Assembly (NCBI RefSeq): GCF_000328685.1
Contig: NC_019974.1
Location: 2,161,001-2,225,000 of the forward strand
Origin: Natronococcus occultus SP4
Lineage (GTDB): Archaea; Halobacteriota; Halobacteria; Halobacteriales; Natrialbaceae
Direction: 5' to 3'
Length of the DNA: 64,000 nt
Numbering within the stretch: position 1 is the first letter of the stretch; every line of letters starts with the position of its first letter. A program made the translations under genes and the position numbers. The notes beneath the pieces are model-generated. The model did not search any database. It was not told the DNA's origin and was given only the letters and a program-made list of their open reading frames with translations. This document shows, piece after piece, positions 60,967 to 64,000 of the stretch.

Positions 60967-61404
60967 TCAGTGGATCGGCTCTTCGAGGCGGGCCCAGCCG
61001 ATCGCGTCGAGGACGACGATCCGGCCGTCGTGTTCGACGTAGACGCCGTTGTACTCGCCACGATCGGCCTCGTAGTACGGCAGCGAGTCCCGGATCGTGT
61101 CGACGACCGACCAGGCGCCGTCGCGCTCGAGGGTGACGTGTTCCCACTCCTCTCGGGCGTCGTTGCGAACTGCCCGTTCGAGGGCCCGTCGTGCACCCGG
61201 AATCTCGGCGAGCCGGCGCGCGGACGCGTCGATGACGGTCGCACCGTCGGGTACCTCGCCGACGATCTTGGCGCCGAGGTTCGCCTTCGAACGGCCCGTT
61301 TCAGTCCGCGAGCGGTCCGATTGGAGGACGTAGCCGGCGGCCGCCGCCGTTCCGACCGCGAGCAGCGACAGGGCCATCCCTTTACCCCTGAACATCATAC
61401 TCAT
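60967..61404 (-). CDS. haloarchaeal membrane-anchored protein, unknown function
   Basis: The 145 residues have an N-terminal hydrophobic helix (GMALSLLAVGTAAAAGYVL) and a soluble domain with VTLERDGAWSVVDTIRDSLPYYEADRGEYNGVYVEHDGRIVVLDAI. GAGAGGT precedes the ATG. No family is recognised beyond being haloarchaeal in character. Confidence 0.65.
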   Translation of the reverse strand: MSMMFRGKGMALSLLAVGTAAAAGYVLQSDRSRTETGRSKANLGAKIVGEVPDGATVIDASARRLAEIPGARRALERAVRNDAREEWEHVTLERDGAWSVVDTIRDSLPYYEADRGEYNGVYVEHDGRIVVLDAIGWARLEEPIH

Positions 61405-61476
61405 ACCTCTCAGTAGCTAACTAAGTATCTTTCGTAACAATCTTCTTTCCAAATATATCTAGCAAGGAACTACCAG

Positions 61477-61941
61477 TCAGAGGACGGCGGCGACGTTGGT
61501 CGTGATCGCGGCGCCGACGACCAGCAGCAAGAGGGCGACGACCGCCCCGGCCCGAAACAGCGGCAGGGCGTCGGCAGCCGGCTCGCGAAGCTTCTTGCCG
61601 TTGAGCCCCGATTCGAACCGCTTCGCGCCGATCTCGACGAGGGCCGCGAGAACGAGCCAGAGAACGACCATCGCGAGCACGAGCTGGCCGTTGATCGTGT
61701 TGAACAGCCCCTCGGCGGTGTAGCCCGTCCCAGCCAGGTGGCCCCCCGAGAGCAACAGCGCGACCGCACTCACCCTAGAGAGCAGCGTTAGCTTCCCGGA
61801 GATCGACTCGAGCGGTTTCGTCGAGTTGAACGCCCCGTCTCGAGCCAGCGGCAGGACGACGAACGCGACGTAGAAGACGCTGCCGGCCCAGAGCGCGGCG
61901 AAGACGAGGTGGGTAGCCTGGGCGAGAAACGTGTCGACCAT
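61477..61941 (-). CDS. CopD-like four-helix membrane protein
   Basis: The 154 residues span four membrane helices. His11 in FLAQATHLVFAALWAGSVFYVAFVV and LLSGGHLAGTGY fit the copper resistance D (CopD) pattern, in which conserved histidines bind copper or haem. It is likely a metal-related or redox membrane protein. A cupredoxin is encoded 700 bases away. Confidence 0.75.
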   Translation of the reverse strand: MVDTFLAQATHLVFAALWAGSVFYVAFVVLPLARDGAFNSTKPLESISGKLTLLSRVSAVALLLSGGHLAGTGYTAEGLFNTINGQLVLAMVVLWLVLAALVEIGAKRFESGLNGKKLREPAADALPLFRAGAVVALLLLVVGAAITTNVAAVL

Positions 61942-61988
61942 ACCGAACGGTTAGCGAGCGATGGTATCAGCGTTCCGACTCGCCGCCG

Positions 61989-62543
61989 TCACTCGAGCCA
62001 CTCCGGGAGCCGGGCAACCAGCCGACGACGGACCAGGACGTAGCCGATCGAGATCACAACGCCCGCCGCGACGACCGAGACGATCCACCCCTCGAAGACC
62101 ACGAGGGCCGGTACCGCGAGCGCGACCGCGAGGACGCCGTCCTCGGGTGCGCCGTCGTACCGAACCCAGCGGCGGGGGCGGAGCCAGCGATCGTGGACGT
62201 GGTCGTAGACGGCGCGGTCGCCGTCGCCGGTCGCGGGATCGAACTCGGGACCGTCCCCGAGCGCGTCGCTCGCGGCGTGGAGCCAGGCCGCGACGAAGCA
62301 GGCGGCGACCGCCGCGGTAGCGTTCGAGGGAACCAGCAGCGCCGCGCCAATCGCGGCCACAGCGGCTGGAGCACCGATCACGGGGAAATGAAACGTTCGC
62401 CGGTGTTCGAAGACGAGGTCGATATCCGGCAGAAGTCCGCCGAGGACGGCCCCGACTGCAAGCGGCGTTGCCAGCTCGGGAACGGCGTAGGCGACGGGGG
62501 CGACGACCGCGAGCCCCGCGAAGACGTGGGTCGTCGCCATCAT
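61989..62543 (-). CDS. YdjM-like membrane metal-dependent hydrolase
   Basis: The 184 residues have the family landmarks: MATTHVFAGLAV with His, GGLLPDIDLVFEHRRTFHFPV and WLHAASDALGD. This is the YdjM/LexA-regulated membrane hydrolase family (PF04307), with predicted metal-binding histidines and aspartates in the membrane. Start ATG 62543 (or 62540). Substrate unknown. Confidence 0.85.
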   Translation of the reverse strand: MMATTHVFAGLAVVAPVAYAVPELATPLAVGAVLGGLLPDIDLVFEHRRTFHFPVIGAPAAVAAIGAALLVPSNATAAVAACFVAAWLHAASDALGDGPEFDPATGDGDRAVYDHVHDRWLRPRRWVRYDGAPEDGVLAVALAVPALVVFEGWIVSVVAAGVVISIGYVLVRRRLVARLPEWLE

Positions 62544-62650
62544 GGTCGTCCCGAGGGACGCCGTCGGCAAAACGGTACGCGAACGAGCGACCGTTGCCGG
62601 TGTGCGAGTGCTTGCTCACGGCTTTTCAATCGCAGCCCGCAACCTGTAGT

Positions 62651-63250
62651 ATGGATCACACCACTCGACCGCGACGCCGCGTGCTCCGAACCGCGGCTGC
62701 GGCGGCAACGGCGTCGACGGCGCTGCTGGCCGGCTGTGCCGACGACGAGGAAGAGACCGACGAGGCCGAAGCCGAGGAGGGGACCGGCAACGGACAGGAG
62801 GCCGACGACGAGGAGAACGGGGACGACGATGACGTCGCCCACGACGACGATGGAGACCTCGGCGAAGACGAGGAGGGCGACGACGCGAGCGAGGACGACG
62901 AGCAGGAGGTGACCGAGGCCGACTCCTGGGAGGACGTCGAGGAGATCCTGCTCGCCACTGACGGGGACGTCTGGGTCGGCGAGGCGCCGTCGGTGATCGA
63001 GAACGAGGAGAATCCGACGCTCGAACTCACGGCCGGCGATGAGTACGACATCGGTTACGTGAACCGTGACGCCGACAGCCACGGCCTGGCGATCTGGGGC
63101 GACGGCGACGAGGAGCGTGAAGCCACGGACGTTACCGAAGAGGAGGACACCCAGCAGTGGCTGACGGTCGAGGCGGACGAGGAGCTGACGGAGTACCGCT
63201 GTCCGGTCCACCCCGAGACGATGACCGGGGAGTTCGAGATCGACGAATAG
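62651..63250 (+). CDS. Tat-exported cupredoxin lipoprotein (halocyanin-like)
   Basis: In this 199-residue protein a Tat signal (RPRRRVLRTAAAAATASTAL) ends with the lipobox LLAGC. A 75-residue Asp/Glu linker follows, then a blue-copper domain with ligands His in DSHGLAIW and the Cys-His-Met set in YRCPVHPETMTG. It is probably a membrane-tethered electron carrier outside the cell. Confidence 0.88.
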   Translation: MDHTTRPRRRVLRTAAAAATASTALLAGCADDEEETDEAEAEEGTGNGQEADDEENGDDDDVAHDDDGDLGEDEEGDDASEDDEQEVTEADSWEDVEEILLATDGDVWVGEAPSVIENEENPTLELTAGDEYDIGYVNRDADSHGLAIWGDGDEEREATDVTEEEDTQQWLTVEADEELTEYRCPVHPETMTGEFEIDE

Positions 63251-63263
63251 CGCCGCTCGGCGC

Positions 63264-63716
63264 TCACCGGAGCCCCTTCTCCTCGAGCTCCGCGATCGCC
63301 TCGTCGGTCTTCTCGAGTCCGTCCAGTCCCATCCCCGCGAGGACGTGGTCGGCTTTCGTGAACTGGATCTCCGCGTACTCGACGAGCTGGACTCGGTTCC
63401 CCCACGGGTCGTGGAACTCGAGGCCAGGAACGTCGAGTCGGTCGACGCCACACGCCTCGAGGCGTCGCTCGGCCGCGTCGGCGTCCTCGACGACGAGCCC
63501 GAAGTGGCGCTTGTCGTCGCGGGCGGTGTCACCGCTCTCTGCGAGCGCGACGAACTGATCGCCCATATCGAGGAAGGCCTTCGAGTCGGATCGGCTCCGG
63601 AGTTCGAACGCGAACAGGTCCTCGTAGAACTCGAGCGCGTCGTCGATATCGCCGACCACCAGCGCGACGTGGTTGATGCCGACGAGCGACGGTCGTTCGG
63701 GTTCGGATTCGGTCAT
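63264..63716 (-). CDS. VOC (glyoxalase/dioxygenase) superfamily protein
   Basis: The 150 residues from ATG 63716 contain GINHVALVVGDIDDALEFYEDLFAFEL at the start and HFGLVVEDADAAERRL and FHDPWGNRVQLVEY later. This is a single VOC module with metal ligands His and Glu. Substrate unknown; it is convergent with the cupredoxin gene. Confidence 0.9.
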   Translation of the reverse strand: MTESEPERPSLVGINHVALVVGDIDDALEFYEDLFAFELRSRSDSKAFLDMGDQFVALAESGDTARDDKRHFGLVVEDADAAERRLEACGVDRLDVPGLEFHDPWGNRVQLVEYAEIQFTKADHVLAGMGLDGLEKTDEAIAELEEKGLR

Positions 63717-63768
63717 GCGTCCCGAGACGTCACGGCCGGTCGCCGTCAATGTTCGGCGAGCAGTGTAG

Positions 63769-64000
63769 GACTCCCGCGGCAGAAGGGAGATATCGCTCGC
63801 TGGAGGATCTCGTCAGAATGATAGACTCGGTTTCATATATGTCGGCGTCTGCCGTGGCGTCCTCGACCTGCTGATCGGCTCGCTGGTCGGGCCGATTGGA
63901 ACGTTTCTCGGCGCGATATTCGGGCCGGCCCTCGGCGGGCCGTTCTGGAAGCGCGTGGCGGAACCGTCCCGGGAGGTCAGGGAACTCGAGCGCCGCGTCA
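63769..64000 (+). other. open frame running off the window, no start found
   Basis: From the last in-frame stop at 63766 the frame stays open to the end. It reads VLDLLIGSLVGPIGTFLGAI...PALGGPFWKRVAEPSREVRELERRV, which looks like a membrane protein, but no ATG, GTG or TTG lies in a suitable place. It may be a frameshifted gene or a decayed one. Confidence 0.3.

Overview
The window is haloarchaeal chromosome. The evidence is very high GC, strongly acidic proteins, Tat-type lipoprotein signals (RR plus lipobox), bat-type HTH and HalOD1 domains, TATA boxes about 25-30 nt ahead of leaderless starts, and an archaeal Orc1/Cdc6. The species cannot be named from sequence alone. A 35-kb integrated element of clearly lower GC interrupts the chromosome.

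Host left part (1-24.4 kb): uracil-DNA glycosylase end, NTF2-like protein, hisH, a Cys-cluster protein, then a replication origin (2.5-3.56 kb) with about eight ORB repeats beside orc1/cdc6. After it come a multicopper oxidase, a SWIM protein, two divergent sulfatase-superfamily genes, a P-type metal ATPase, an MFS carrier, a site-2 protease with CBS domains, an aldehyde dehydrogenase, a bat-type regulator, a response regulator, a DCC protein, a PD-(D/E)xK-like protein, a DegT aminotransferase and a CPBP protease. The host right part (59.4-64 kb) holds tRNA-Arg(CCG), a HalOD1 protein, 6-phosphogluconate dehydrogenase, a CopD-like protein, a YdjM-like protein, a cupredoxin and a VOC protein.

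Integrated element (24,410-59,429): a 31-bp direct repeat of the tRNA-Arg 3' end bounds it, and a tyrosine integrase lies just inside the left copy. From left to right it carries: (a) a metallopeptidase-like gene, a membrane protein and small zinc-ribbon genes; (b) a divergent switch with a winged-helix repressor candidate; (c) a three-gene island of GHKL ATPase, RHH/winged-helix protein and DNA methyltransferase, followed by a serine recombinase; (d) small regulators, an AT-rich orphan, an ORB-like repeat cluster (possible element origin), a DUF2971 gene and a P4-type primase-helicase; (e) a nine-gene overlapping operon of mini-proteins, mostly zinc fingers; (f) a TatA homologue, membrane proteins and a resolvase-like nuclease; (g) a membrane-virion module (ATPase, TM proteins, a 727-aa Tat-exported C-anchored spike-like protein, a second exported protein and a Sec11-like signal peptidase) and a type IV pilin.

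The order small TM protein, large anchored spike, 70-aa TM protein, signal-peptide protein, ATPase recalls the VP3-VP4-ORF6-ORF7-VP8 block of pleolipoviruses. My reading is a large pleolipovirus-like provirus or vesicle-forming integrative plasmid that brings its own export parts. The element shows no Orc/Cdc6 of its own, and its ORB-like repeats share the ACAGCGGC...GGTGT pattern of the host origin, so it may recruit the host initiator.
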